Assembly: GCA_903832475.1 (NCBI GenBank)
Contig: CAILBQ010000439.1
Span: 1 to 33,547, forward strand
Source: an uncultured Acidobacteriota bacterium
GTDB lineage: Bacteria > Acidobacteriota > Terriglobia > Terriglobales > Acidobacteriaceae
Reading direction: 5' to 3'
Length of the DNA stretch: 33,547 nucleotides
In this document: piece by piece, positions 23,284 through 33,547 of the stretch
Numbering within the stretch: the first letter of the stretch is position 1
How the letters are laid out: the number at the start of each line of letters is the position of its first letter
Translations under genes and position numbers: made by a program
Notes under the pieces: model-generated
Told to the model about the DNA's origin: nothing
Databases searched by the model: none
The model's input: only the letters and a program-made list of their open reading frames with translations

Positions 23284-26200
23284 CTCCCGATTCCATCAGT
23301 GCACGCATGGCTTCTTCTTCAGAGAGCTCTTCCTTGGCCGCCTGATCAGACATGGGCCTCTTCTTCATTTCCCCAATGTTTACTCGTGAAGCGGATGTGC
23401 TCTCGCCCTTGCGTTCGCTCTTTGCCTCTTCCAATCCGAGGCGCTTGGCAAGTTGGATGGAGAGCAGGGCGATGCTGGGGTAGTTGAAGACGGCGGTTGC
23501 GGGCAAAGCCAGCCCCAGGGCTGCGTTGACGCGACGGATCAACTCCAGGGACATCAGGGAATCGATGCCCATCTGGCCAAAGGGTTGGTTGGAGGCGATG
23601 CGTTCCGGGGCGAGCTTCAAGACGCGGCTGGTTTCGGTTCTGAGTAGACCCTCGAGAATAGCGAGAACCTCGCGGTATGTCGTGGCGGAGGCCAATTCGG
23701 CGTGATGCGGCTGGCCGGCGTTGGCGGCTGCGGAAGTACGGGTATCGCCGCCGGCCTGCCCGACAACGTCGCGGAAGAGCGGAGGTGCGCCGTCATGCGC
23801 GGCTACCAGTTTCTCGGCGTCGATGTGTACGGCGATTACCTGCACTGGATTGGCGCGCATGGCCTCGCCGAGCAGGTTGACCGCCTCTGCCCTTTCGAAG
23901 CTGCCCAGCCCTGCGATGTCGTACGCGGTGATGGTCTGGGTGGTGCCGGCTTCGCGCGCCAGGCCCATGCCGATCCAGCCGGCCCAGTTGATGGAGCAGG
24001 CGGGCAGGCCAAGACTGCGGCGATAACCGGCGAAAGCGTCCATAAAGCTATTGGCCGCGGCGTAGCTGGCATGACCCGGGGCGGGGAAGACACTGGCCAG
24101 CGAAGAAAAGAGGACAAAGTAGTCGAGAGGCAAACCGAGCGTAGCCTGGTGCAAATGCCAAGTACCGCGGATCTTGGGTGCGAAGACGGCGTCGAAGCGC
24201 TCTGGCGTCATGTTCTCGATCAGGGCATCGTCGATGACGGCGGCGGCGTGGAAGACGCCGCGCAGCGGGGGATGATGGGCAGCGATGGTCTGCATCAGGG
24301 CTTCGACTGCATTCAGGTCGAGGAGGTCGGTGCGATGGTGTTCCGCCGTCGCGCCCTTGACACGCACACGGCGGAGGGTTTCCTCTTCCGCCGGGCCGGT
24401 GGCGCGCCGCGACACCAGCACCAGGTGGCCAGCGCCTTGCTCGGCCATCCACTCGGCCACGGCAGCGCCCACGCCGCCCATGGCGCCGGTGAGCATGTAG
24501 GTGGCGTCGCGGCGGAAAAGAGAAGCAGCGGGGTCCATTTTTGCAGGCAGTACCTGCAGCGCCGGCACATTCTCGAAGCCGAGCGCAAGCTTGCCGATGT
24601 GGCGCCCCTGGGCCATGAACTGGAAGGCTTCGATGGCCTCGGATGCAGGGAAGGTGCGGACGGGCAGGGCGGACCAGCGGCCGGCATCGATGGCGGTCAT
24701 GATTTCGCGCAGCAGGCTTGCCGCGGCTTGCGGCTTGTCTTCGATCCAGGCGGCAAGATCAACGGCGAAGTAAGCGATGTTACGGCGGAAGGCTTTCAGG
24801 CCAACGCGGCGGTCGGCGTAGATGTCGCGTTTGCCGAGTTCGATAAAACGGCCGTAGGGGGCGAGGACGTCCAGGCTGGCGGAGATGAAGTCTCCGGCCA
24901 GGGAATTGAGGACGATGTCCACACCGCGGCCCTCAGTGATGGCCATGACACCCTTGGCGAAATCGAGGCTGCGGGACTGGAGAACGTGTTCGACACCCCA
25001 TTCGTGCAGGAAGGTATGCTTTTCGGGCGAGCTGGCCGTGGCGATGACGCGCGCTCCCTGGGCCAGGGCGATGCGCGCGGCAGCCAGACCAACCCCGCCG
25101 GCCCCGGCATGGATCAGCACCCATTCGCCGGCGGCGAGGCGGCCGAGGTGGTTGAGGGCATAGTGTGCGGAGAGGTAGGCGATGGGCAGCGATGCGGCCT
25201 CGGCCAGGCTCAAGCCGCGCGGCACCGCTGCGACCAGAGAAGCCGGGATGCAGGCGTGCGAGGCAAGCAGGCCGATGCGGGTCGGCGATGGTGTCAAGGC
25301 AACGACCGCGTCTCCGACCTTGAAGTTCCCGACACCCGCGCCGACAGCGACGATCCGGCCGCTGCACTCGCCGCCCATCTGAATGACGTCGTCGGGATCG
25401 AGGCCAGGATAGATGCCGAGCGCCTTGGTGACATCGATGAAGTTAAGTCCGCCGTAAGCGATTTCTATAGCCACTTCGCCGATAGCAGGTTCATTCTTTG
25501 GGACGGCGCGCAGGCGCAGTTGATCAATGGAGCCGGGATGTTCGATCTCGACGCGGAACGCTTCACTCGGCGCGAGATCGCAGGGAGTTTGGTCGGCGGA
25601 ACTGCGCAAGCAGGGCGAGATGCGTGCGGCATAGGCGAGTTTGCCTCGAAGAGCTATTCGGTTCTCCTGCGCGGAGACTATGCCGGCCTGTTGCAGAACG
25701 AGGCGGACGACGGCTTCCATCTCGGCCGGGTCAGGACCGGAGGAGGTTGAGGGGCTGAGGTCGATCAGGGATGGGCGCAGCTCGGGATGTTCGCGAACAA
25801 GCGTGCCACCGAGGCCCCAGACGGTTGATCCCGCGAGATCCAAGGCGGGTGTGGAGCCAGGTAAATTCTGGGTTCCGGCGGTGAGCAGCCAGATGCGTGG
25901 CGGATCGGCCCAGCCGGCACGCGTGATGGCCTGAGCCAGCGTCGGGATGAATTTTGTTCCGGTGGTTTGAGCGCGCATGAGTCGGTCGAGCGCGTCCGCT
26001 TCGTGGACCGGGCGCGTGTTTTCGGGAAGCGTCCACAGATCGAAGACATGGCTGATACGGCCTGCTTCCGCGGCTACGAGAGACAGGAGGGTATCGAGCG
26101 CGACCGGGTCGTTGAGCGGGATCTCATATTCATCTGCGCCGAGCAGGTCGAGGCGGCGCTCACCGGCTCCGAGCGGACGGAAGGTTTCGCTCCGCCAGAC

Positions 26201-29200
26201 CAGGGTTGAGCGTCCAGCAAGTGTCGCGTGTCGTTGCGCGAGCAAGGATGCGGAGGACTCGCTGTCGACCGGAGCATCGGCGAAGATCAGCCAATGGTTT
26301 CCATGAGCGCTGCCCGGCGCGGGAGCTTGCAGAGGCGCCAGTTCTTGCCAGCCCATGGCGAAGAGGTCCGGGATGGCGTCCGCATCTCGCCCCTTGATCC
26401 GCTGGACGATCATGCCTTCAAGAATGGCAAGCGGTTCGCCGGAGTCGGTCTTGAGCAACAGGTCGATGGTCACGGTGGAGGCGCGCTGATCGGAGCTGAC
26501 AAAGAAAGCCTCGGTTACGAGGTGCGTGGGCGCCTGGCCGGAAATTTTGGCGGGCGTGCCCAGAACGTTCAATCTGTTCACGTGCCGGGGCAGGTAGACG
26601 TCTTCCATCGACGTGCCGGCGCCCTGGGGTCGCAGGTGGATCATCGCCTGAAAGCAGCAATCGAGCAGCGCGGGATGAAACTGGTAGCCGGGCTGGCGCA
26701 GGTCGCTGGGAAGAGCGATGCGGATGCGCACGGCGGGACCGAACGCGGTTTGCCCGGAGACGAAGCTCTCCACCTGCTGGAAGCTGGGCCCGTACTGCAG
26801 TCCGCTGCGCGTGGCCTGGCGGTAATGCTCTTCGGCGCTGCCGGTCGTGGAGGATGATTCTTCGAGAAAGGAAGGATGCGACGCCTCGAGGGACGCGCAA
26901 GAGTCGTCCAGGTGTAGAGTTCCAGTCGAATGCTGTGTCCATCCGGCATCGCCGCTGCCCTGCCTTCCCATGAGGGAGAACGAAAAGCTTTCCGCCTTTC
27001 CGGGAATGCGGCGCAGGACGAGTTGAACCTCTGTCGGGTCGGATTCTGACAGGTAGAGCGCCTGGTCGAAGGAGACATCCTCGACGCGTGCAAATTTTTC
27101 TGGCGCCAGCATCGCGCCGGCCTGGAGGGCTACTTCAAGATGCGCAGCGGCGGGAAAGACGATGGCGCCGCCGACGCGATGGTCATTCAGATAAGGCAGA
27201 GCCGCGACGTCGGCAAGTACGGTGAAGAGCGCAATGCCGGGTTCGTTGGCTGGGTCGGTCCGGCTGATCAGAAGCGGGGAGAGGCGGGCGCCGGCGCGGG
27301 TGGACTTGCCCGCAACTACCGCGTCTTCCGGCCAGAAGCGCTCGCGCTCGAAGGGATAGTTAGGTAGGCTCAGGCGGTGACTCGCTTGGGTTTTCTGGCG
27401 GCCATTCAGAGCGACCCAATCGACATGGCCGCCGTGAACCCAGAAGCGTCCTACGGAGCGCAGGAAGGAAGTCATGGCAGGCTGCGCGCGAAGCAGAGAG
27501 GGCACGGCGACGGTTTGATTGGCCGCCTGGGCAACGCTGCGCAGAGTCGCTTCGAGGGCCGGAATCAGTACCGGATGAGGGCTGAGTTCAATGAAGACGG
27601 TGTGGCCCTGGTCAGCCAATGTCGTGATCGATTCCGCAAGCCGGACGGGCTGGCGCAGGTTGCGCACCCAGTAATCGGCATCGAGCCTTTCGCCCGGAGT
27701 AAAGGCGGCCTGCACCGTGGAGAAAAACGGGAGGGTTCCGGGCTGAGGTCGGAGGGTGGACAGTTCCTCGGCCAGCGCGGCGAGGATGGGGTCGACTTGA
27801 GCGCTGTGCGAGGCGACGTCCACCTTAATCCGGCGGCAGAAGACTTCCTTCAATTCCAGCCATTCCAGCAACTGGTCGATGGCTTCGGCGCTGCCCGCGA
27901 CAACGGTGGTTCCCGGGCTGTTTTCGGCGGCAATGGAGACGTGGCCGGCGAAGGGGTCGAGCCAGGCGGCGAGTTCAGAGGCGGGCAGCTCGATGCTGGC
28001 CATGGCGCCCGATCCGCTCAGGGTGCGCATCAGGCGGCTGCGGCGGCAGATGACGGCCGCTGCATCTTCGAGGGTCAGAATGCCGGCGAGATAAGCCGCC
28101 GCCACTTCGCCCATGCTGTGACCGGTGATGGCCGCGGGCACGACTCCGGCCCAGCGCCAGACAGCGGCAAGTGCTACGCTCATGGCGAACAGGGCAGGCT
28201 GCACGAAATCGATCTCGGTCAAGGCGGCCGCGGCATCTGGGCCGTCGAGGCGCTCGATCAGCGACCAGCCGGTTTCGTTCTTGATAGCGTCATCGCAGGC
28301 TTGGAAGGTTTCACGGAATACGGGACTCTGCTGGAATAGCTCGCGAGCCATGCCGTCCCATTGCGAGCCTTGGCCGGGAGCGACGAAGACGACGCGCGGC
28401 GGCGCGGGAGAAGCTGTTCCAGGCTCGGGAGAAGCACAAGGCTGACCAGCTGCGACGGCCGCAAACTGGGCCCGGAGATCGGCAAGATCCGTTCCCAGAG
28501 CGACGAAGCGATGAGCCAGCGCGGTTCGGCGTGCGCCTGCGGTAAAAGAAAGCTCAGGAAGGTCTTCTGAAATGAATTCGTGACCTAAGAGCCGCTCCCA
28601 ATTCGACGCGGTTTCTTTCAGAGCATCGCTGGTATAGGCGCTGATGGGAATCAGGTAAGCGGAAGCGGCAGGGGCCGGTTCGGGAGAGTTGTTCAAAGCG
28701 GGCTCAGGCCGCTGATATTCCTGCAGCACAATGTGCGCATTGGTTCCAGTCAAGCCGAAAGAACTGGCACCGGCAAAGTGAGGTTTGCCGCTCACCGACG
28801 CAGGGAGAGTGCGGGTCTGCGAGACCACCGCGACATGTCCCTTTTCCCAATCGACGTCGGGGTTTGGCGTTTGATGATGGAGACTGGCGGGAAGCACGCC
28901 ATGGTGCAGGACGAGCGCTGTTTTGACGACGCCTGCGACGCCCGCGGCGGACTCGGTGTGACCAATGTTGGACTTCATCGAGCCCAGCGGGACGATGCGA
29001 GCTGGTCCACTCCCGGTCGCTTCACCTTCTGTCAATCGGCTTTCCTGGAGAGCGTCGCAGATGGCGCCAATCTCAACCGGGTCACCAACGTGCGTGCCAG
29101 TTCCATGGGCTTCGATGTAACTCAGATCGGATGCACCGATTCCAGCTTGCCGCCAGGCTTCGAGCAGCATAGCTCGCTGTCCGTCACGGCTGGGTGTGAC

Positions 29201-30187
29201 CATCAGGCCGCCGCTTTTGCCGTCGTTGTTGACGGAGCTGCCGCGGATGACAGCGTAGATGGCGTCTCCGGCCGTGACGGCATCGGAAAGCCGCTTGAGC
29301 ACCACCATGCCGGCGCCCTCGCTGCGCACAAAGCCGTTAGCGGACTGGTCGCCGAACTTGCAATGACCATCGGGAGCGAGCATGCCGGCATCGGTGAATA
29401 GCCGCGTGTAGTCGCTGGACAAAATGATGTTGACGCCGCCCGCGAGAGCCATGTCGCATTCCTGCTGGCGCAGGCTCTGGCAGGCCAGATGGATGGCGAC
29501 CATGGAAGAGGAGCAGGCGGTATCGACGGATACACTTGGACCTTCAAAACCGAAGGTGAACGAGATGCGGCCACATACCGTCGACCTGCCGCCGCCGGTC
29601 AGGAGATAAAAATCCGGGTGATCCGCGTTGCGGAAGTTGAAATTTTCATAATCCGTTGTCCACAGACCGGTGAAGACTCCGGTGCGCGATCCCTGATAGC
29701 GCTCGCGAACCTGGCCCGCATCCTCCAGAGCCTCCCAACTCACCTCCAGCAGGAGCCGTTGCTGCGGGTCGATGAAGGCTGCCTCGCGTGGGGAGATGCC
29801 AAAGAAGGCAGCGTCAAACGTGTCGACGCGCGGAAAAAAGCCCCCCAGATGCGTGGCGAGCGAGGAACCTTCGGCGGCGGTCCGGGCATAGGCTTCGTCC
29901 AGCTCGGGGAATCGACCGCCTGGGTAGGGAGCGATCGCGTCTCGCCCGTCGAGCAACAGGCGCCACAGCTCAGCGACGCTTTCTGCCTGGGGGTAGCGGC
30001 ATCCCATTCCAATGATGGCGATTGGTTCTTTGCTGCTAGCCGGCGCCTGCATCGCGTTCCTATTCATGATTCTTATGTCTGGTTTGGAATCGAGCGTGTT
30101 TCCCAGGCTGAGCCCAGGATGTATGTCAGACCCGCCGCCGATCTGGTCTTTCGCAGGGGCAAGGGTGGTCTTCAGAATATTGTGCAC
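23264..30187 (-). CDS. Type I modular PKS (PKS-A), KS-AT-DH-ER-KR-ACP; first gene of the operon
   Basis: 2307 aa. [62 protein letters not shown] and HPALLDCCFQ. ER: IHAGAGGVGLAA, FIELGKRDI. KR: MLTGAMGGVG, S/Y/N in FSSLASVFPAPGHASYAAANS. ACP: FGQMGIDSLMSLEL. Annotated start is GTG at 30187. An ATG at 30052 (MQAPASSKEPIAIIGMGC) preceded by AGGAA is a plausible true start. Overlaps PKS-B by 20 nt. Confidence 0.95.
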
Positions 30188-30227
30188 CCGTGAGATCGTT
30201 AGTGTAGCGCAGCGTTTGAGTCAGCGA

Positions 30228-30247
30228 ACTCCCCCACTCGGGGGAGT
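30228..30247. promoter_or_regulatory. Perfect inverted repeat ACTCCCCC-ACTC-GGGGGAGT upstream of the PKS operon (possible operator or 5'UTR hairpin)
   Basis: 8-bp perfect stem with 4-nt loop, 41 nt upstream of the annotated GTG. No T-run follows on either side, so an intrinsic terminator is not favoured. Confidence 0.45.
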
Positions 30248-30665
30248 GAAAAAGCGAGATTCTTCCGCTTTTCCACTTTGGGAATCCATTTCGTTGGGTC
30301 TCTCAACCTCCATGCGTCCGAAAACCAGGCAAGCGACGACGGGATAAATGGAGCGTCCAGCCATTTCGCACAGGTTTGCGAGGGGACCTGGGAAGGCTGC
30401 CGAGACCTGTGGCCGCAGATGCGTGACTTGGCGCAGGTGCCCGACGGCAGTGCGGATGGGAAGGCATCGTTCTGGTGGAATTGCAGCAGAGAATTTTCAG
30501 GAAATGGTGCGATCTGTGTCCGGCCCCCCTCGTTGTCGAGCAGCAGCGGGTCTTCCGGCGGCAGCATCGTTGCCGTTTTGATGGAAACGAAGGGCACCGC
30601 GGCACCTCGTCAGGAGCAGTTGGTTTCATCGGAGTGATCTGGCAGCCGAAGTTCCTGAGCGTCAG

Positions 30666-31325
30666 CTACCATCCGTCTGGGATTTCAATTTTTTGCTTGG
30701 GCGCGGGCGAGGGTCCGAAACGGAAGGTAAGGCCGGTGGCCAGTCGGAAGTCGTTTTGCAGGGCTGAGAAATTGTTTGGTAGTTCCGTTCGCACGTAGTC
30801 TGCTTCAATGATGCGCACCCCCATTCTTTTGCCCCAGAAGAGATTGACGCCTGCGCCGGCTCTGACGGCACGCGAGTGAGCGGTGGCGCGAAGCCCCGTG
30901 GGAGAGGGGAATGCGCCTTCGAGACCGTTCACCCGTCCTCCCAAGCCTTCGAGGAAGATTTGCGCCTTGAGGCGGCTATGAGCGAAGGGTTGCGGAGTCC
31001 AATACGTATGGGTAAAGCGCACACCGCCGAGGTAGGCGAGAGTGGTGAGGTTCAGGCCGGGGGCATAGTTCGCGAGGTGCTCTGCGGCCACGCTGCCGGC
31101 TAGGCCAAATCCTTTGAGGAAGGTGAAGGCTGCGTCAACATCACCGCCCTGGAGCCAGAAGCAGCCGCACTTGCCGGGCGCAATCTGCGCTCGTTCCGAA
31201 GCGTAATTGATGGCCATGTCGAAGGAGGCTGTCGGCAGCGGCGGATCAATAGGGGACTGGGCCTGAAGGCTGAAAGCGGTGAGGGGAACCGCCAGCACTG
31301 CGGATATCCAGAAAGGAAGATGCAT
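30666..31325 (-). CDS. Putative outer-membrane beta-barrel protein with signal peptide
   Basis: Likely start is ATG at 31325 (MHLPFWISAVLAVPLTAFSLQAQS..., signal-peptide-like) with an AGGAG ribosome-binding site 7 nt upstream, rather than the longer 342-aa track ORF. Alternating beta-strand-like pattern with a C-terminal NNFSALQNDFRLATGLTFRFG strand typical of small OM barrels. Confidence 0.7.
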   Translation of the reverse strand: MHLPFWISAVLAVPLTAFSLQAQSPIDPPLPTASFDMAINYASERAQIAPGKCGCFWLQGGDVDAAFTFLKGFGLAGSVAAEHLANYAPGLNLTTLAYLGGVRFTHTYWTPQPFAHSRLKAQIFLEGLGGRVNGLEGAFPSPTGLRATAHSRAVRAGAGVNLFWGKRMGVRIIEADYVRTELPNNFSALQNDFRLATGLTFRFGPSPAPKQKIEIPDGW

Positions 31326-31339
31326 GGCGGTTCTCCTGA

Positions 31340-33430
31340 CTACTCGACGGTCAAGGTAAGGGTCGTGGCATGCTGCAGGGTGCCTGCGGCGGCGGTGACG
31401 GTAAGGGAGTATGTCTTTTGCGGCTGCGCAAAGAATCCGCTGGTAGAGCCGCAGCCGCTGATGGCGGAGAGAGCAAACGCGGCCCCGGCCACGACCAGGA
31501 GCAGCTTGAGGTATCTGCTTTGCAGGTTGGCGAGAATCCTTCTGCGTATGGCGAATGGGAGCAAAAGAACCGCCCAGAAGATCGGCGAGCGGGGCCTTCC
31601 CGAAGGCGGCGCCGGGAGGTGTGAGGCTGAGGCTGCCGGCACAGCGACCGAGAGGGTCAGACTTGGCAGAGGAGTGTTTGCGGGGAAGGTCCACGACCCG
31701 TCCGGCTGGAGTGTCCAGGGCAGAGGCGCAATATTGGCATGAGCGCCTGGCGGCAGGCCCTCGAGGGTCAGGGTCATAGGCTGTGGAAAGACTGTTCCAG
31801 CGGTCGGGACGATGGCCAGGGAATACGTGGCCGTACCGCCCGGAGCGGCTGTCTGGGATGCTCCACTGGTACCCCTTCCAGCGCTGGGAGGCGTAGGCAC
31901 CACTACGAAATTGAGAACCATCTCCTGGAGCGGACTGCTGCTGGCATTGGCGAAGTTTGGATTCCCGGGAAAAACGGCTGTGATCACGTGAGATCCGGCT
32001 TCAAGCGCGGCTAAAGACAGCGAAGCGGCATTGCCCGTCAGCTTGGCCGCACCCAGCAGGTGGGATCCATCCATGAAGCTGACACTGCCCGTAAATCCGG
32101 GTGCAGTCGAGGAAACCACCGCGGATAAGAAGAGTGTCTGCTGCTCGGCCACGGGGTTGAGGCTGGGCATGATCTCGACCTGGGTGAGTGCCTTGGCGAT
32201 GATGAGAGTGGCGGAAGCGCTCCCGGCATAGTTGGGGTCCTGGATGCTTGCTGAGATGGGGTAACTGCCTGCGTTGGTGGGTGCGGTGGATGAGCCGTTA
32301 TAGGACAGGGCGATGGTGAGGCCGGGTGGGTTGGTTGAGGCCGAGGCCGAAAGAGGAGAGCCGGTGTAGGTCTGGGCCAAGTTGCTGAGAGTCACGGTGG
32401 CCGCAGCCTTAGAGATCACCAGAATTCCCGAGGTGCTTCCGGTGTAGTTGGGATTGTGGATGGTCGCGGTGACGGGATAACTGCCTGCATTGGTGGGTGG
32501 AGTCGATGAGCCGTTATAAGTGAGGTCCACGGTGAGTCCGTGGGGATTGGTGGAAGCCCCTGCCGATAAAGGAGAGCTGGTGTAGGTCTGGGCAAAGTCG
32601 CTGAGAGTTATGGTTGCGGCGGCTTTAGAGATCACCAAAGTTCCCGAGGTGCTTGCGTTGTAGTTGGGGTCGTGGATGGTCGCGGTGACGGGATAACTGC
32701 CTGCATTGGTGGGTGCGGTGGATGTGCCGTTGTAGGACAGGGCGATGGTGAGTCCGGGTGGGTTCGTTGAGGCCGAGGCCGAAAGAGGAGAGCCGATGTA
32801 GGTCTGGGCGAGGTCGCTGAGAGTTATAGTGGCGGCGGCTTTGGCGATCACTAGAGTTCCCGAGGTGCTTCCGGTGTAGTTGGGGTCGTGGATGCTTGCA
32901 GTGACGGGATAACTGCCCGCGTTTGTGGGTGAAGTCGATGAGCCGTTATAGGACAGGGCGACGGTGAGTCCGGGTGGGTTCGTTGAAGCTGAGACCGATA
33001 GAGGGGAGCCGGTGAAGGTCTGGGCTAGGTTGCTGAGGGTTATGGTTGCGGCGGCCTTGGCGATCACAAGAGTTCCCGAGGTGCTTCCGGTGTAGTTGGG
33101 GTCCTCGATGGTAGCCGCCATGGGATAACTGCCCGCATTGGTGGGTGCGGTGGATGAGCCGTTATAGGACAGGGCGATGCTGAGTCCGGGTGGGTTCGTT
33201 GAAGCCCTGGCCGATAAAGGGAAGCCGGTGTAGGTCTGGGCGAGGTCGCTGACAGTTATGGTGGCTGCGGCTTTGGCAATCAACAGAGTTCCGGAAGTGG
33301 TCCCTGTGTAGTTGGGGTCCTTGATGGTAGCCGCCACGGGATAACTGCCCGCGTTGGTGGGTGGAATCGATGAGCCGTTATAAGTGAAGTCCACGTTGAG
33401 TCCGTGGGGATTGGTGGAGGCCTCGGCCGT
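31340..33430 (-). CDS. Surface/secreted repeat protein with tandem MBG-like repeats and a bacterial Ig-like (Big_3_5-type) domain; 5' end truncated at a probable assembly junction
   Basis: Repeats of form AAATITLSDLAQTYTGSPLSASASTNPPGLTIALSYNGSSTAPTNAGSYPVTATIHDPNYTGSTSGTLVIAK, then Ig-like TQVEIMPSLNPVAEQQTLFLSAVVSSTAPGFTGSVSFMDGSHLLGAAKLTGNAASLSLAALEAGSHVITAVFPGN. C-terminal hydrophobic segment and GCGSTSGFFAQPQKTYSLTVTAAAGTLQHATTLTLTVE. The frame stays open past the track's GTG at 33394 (AEASTNPHGLNV) up to an in-frame TAA at 33436..33434 in the foreign segment. Confidence 0.8.
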   Translation of the reverse strand, partial: TAEASTNPHGLNVDFTYNGSSIPPTNAGSYPVAATIKDPNYTGTTSGTLLIAKAAATITVSDLAQTYTGFPLSARASTNPPGLSIALSYNGSSTAPTNAGSYPMAATIEDPNYTGSTSGTLVIAKAAATITLSNLAQTFTGSPLSVSASTNPPGLTVALSYNGSSTSPTNAGSYPVTASIHDPNYTGSTSGTLVIAKAAATITLSDLAQTYIGSPLSASASTNPPGLTIALSYNGTSTAPTNAGSYPVTATIHDPNYNASTSGTLVISKAAATITLSDFAQTYTSSPLSAGASTNPHGLTVDLTYNGSSTPPTNAGSYPVTATIHNPNYTGSTSGILVISKAAATVTLSNLAQTYTGSPLSASASTNPPGLTIALSYNGSSTAPTNAGSYPISASIQDPNYAGSASATLIIAKALTQVEIMPSLNPVAEQQTLFLSAVVSSTAPGFTGSVSFMDGSHLLGAAKLTGNAASLSLAALEAGSHVITAVFPGNPNFANASSSPLQEMVLNFVVVPTPPSAGRGTSGASQTAAPGGTATYSLAIVPTAGTVFPQPMTLTLEGLPPGAHANIAPLPWTLQPDGSWTFPANTPLPSLTLSVAVPAASASHLPAPPSGRPRSPIFWAVLLLPFAIRRRILANLQSRYLKLLLVVAGAAFALSAISGCGSTSGFFAQPQKTYSLTVTAAAGTLQHATTLTLTVE
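32190..33429 (-). repeat. Tandem repeat array, 216-bp (72-aa) unit, about 5.7 copies, in frame
   Basis: The landmark 'gacgggataactgc' and its variants recur at 32255, 32471, 32687, 32903, 33119 and 33335, every 216 bp exactly, with no indels. Confidence 0.95.
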
Positions 33431-33547
33431 AATTTAGCACTAGGTTCTGTAACTAACTTAAATATTCCTGGTGGTACAGCAGGCCAAGTATTAACAACAG
33501 CTGGTAATGGATCACTATTATGGCAATCAACTGCATCAACATATAGC
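33431..33547 (+). other. Foreign low-GC segment encoding a phage tail-fibre/structural-protein-like fragment (partial)
   Basis: Plus frame from 33431: NLALGSVTNLNIPGGTAGQVLTTAGNGSLLWQSTASTYS, open to the window end. The NIPGGTxGQVLTTxGxGxLxW pattern is typical of (often aquatic) phage tail-fibre/structural proteins. About 38% GC by hand count (44/117) against visibly GC-rich sequence elsewhere. Confidence 0.7.

Noticed and set aside
23702-25750. 682-aa plus-strand ORF antisense to PKS-A
   Set aside because: Composition is shadow-like (Gly/Ala/Asp/Arg-rich) with no recognisable domain. It lies wholly opposite a strongly supported PKS reading frame; long antisense ORFs are expected at this GC content.
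30228-30247. Palindrome considered as an intrinsic terminator
   Set aside because: No T-tract immediately follows the stem on the relevant strand, and it lies upstream of the PKS start.
30199-30637. Small ORFs on both strands in the leader region (132 aa minus, 119 aa plus)
   Set aside because: No recognisable motif or good ribosome-binding context; the two strands compete over the same DNA. Kept as probable non-coding leader.
32190-33429. Regular repeats considered as a CRISPR array
   Set aside because: The 216-bp units are contiguous and in frame, encode a protein repeat, and have no spacer/short-repeat structure.

Overview
The window is dominated by a minus-strand operon of five contiguous, single-module, cis-AT type I polyketide synthase (PKS) genes at 30187->162, transcribed right to left. 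Gene junctions overlap or nearly touch. Inferred modules in transcription order are: PKS-A KS-AT-DH-ER-KR-ACP; PKS-B KS-AT-DH-ER-KR-ACP; PKS-C KS-AT-cMT-ACP (no ketoreductase); PKS-D KS-AT-DH-ER-KR-ACP with altered ER and KR active-site residues; PKS-E KS-AT-DH-KR-ACP. A sixth gene, missing from the ORF track, starts at 165 with an ATGA overlap. It encodes a recognisable TubC-type N-terminal docking domain and runs off the left edge, so the line probably continues into an NRPS or hybrid protein. No loading module and no release domain is visible. Upstream of the operon (right side) are a roughly 480-bp gap with a perfect 8-bp-stem inverted repeat, a small outer-membrane beta-barrel-like protein, and a surface-type protein with exact 216-bp tandem MBG-like repeats plus an Ig-like domain. 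That style suggests Acidobacteria, but this is inference. The last ~117 bp (33431-33547) differ sharply: about 38% GC, with a plus-strand phage tail-fibre-like reading frame. They interrupt the repeat gene, which most likely marks a chimeric assembly junction. Everything here was read by eye; no alignments or searches were run.
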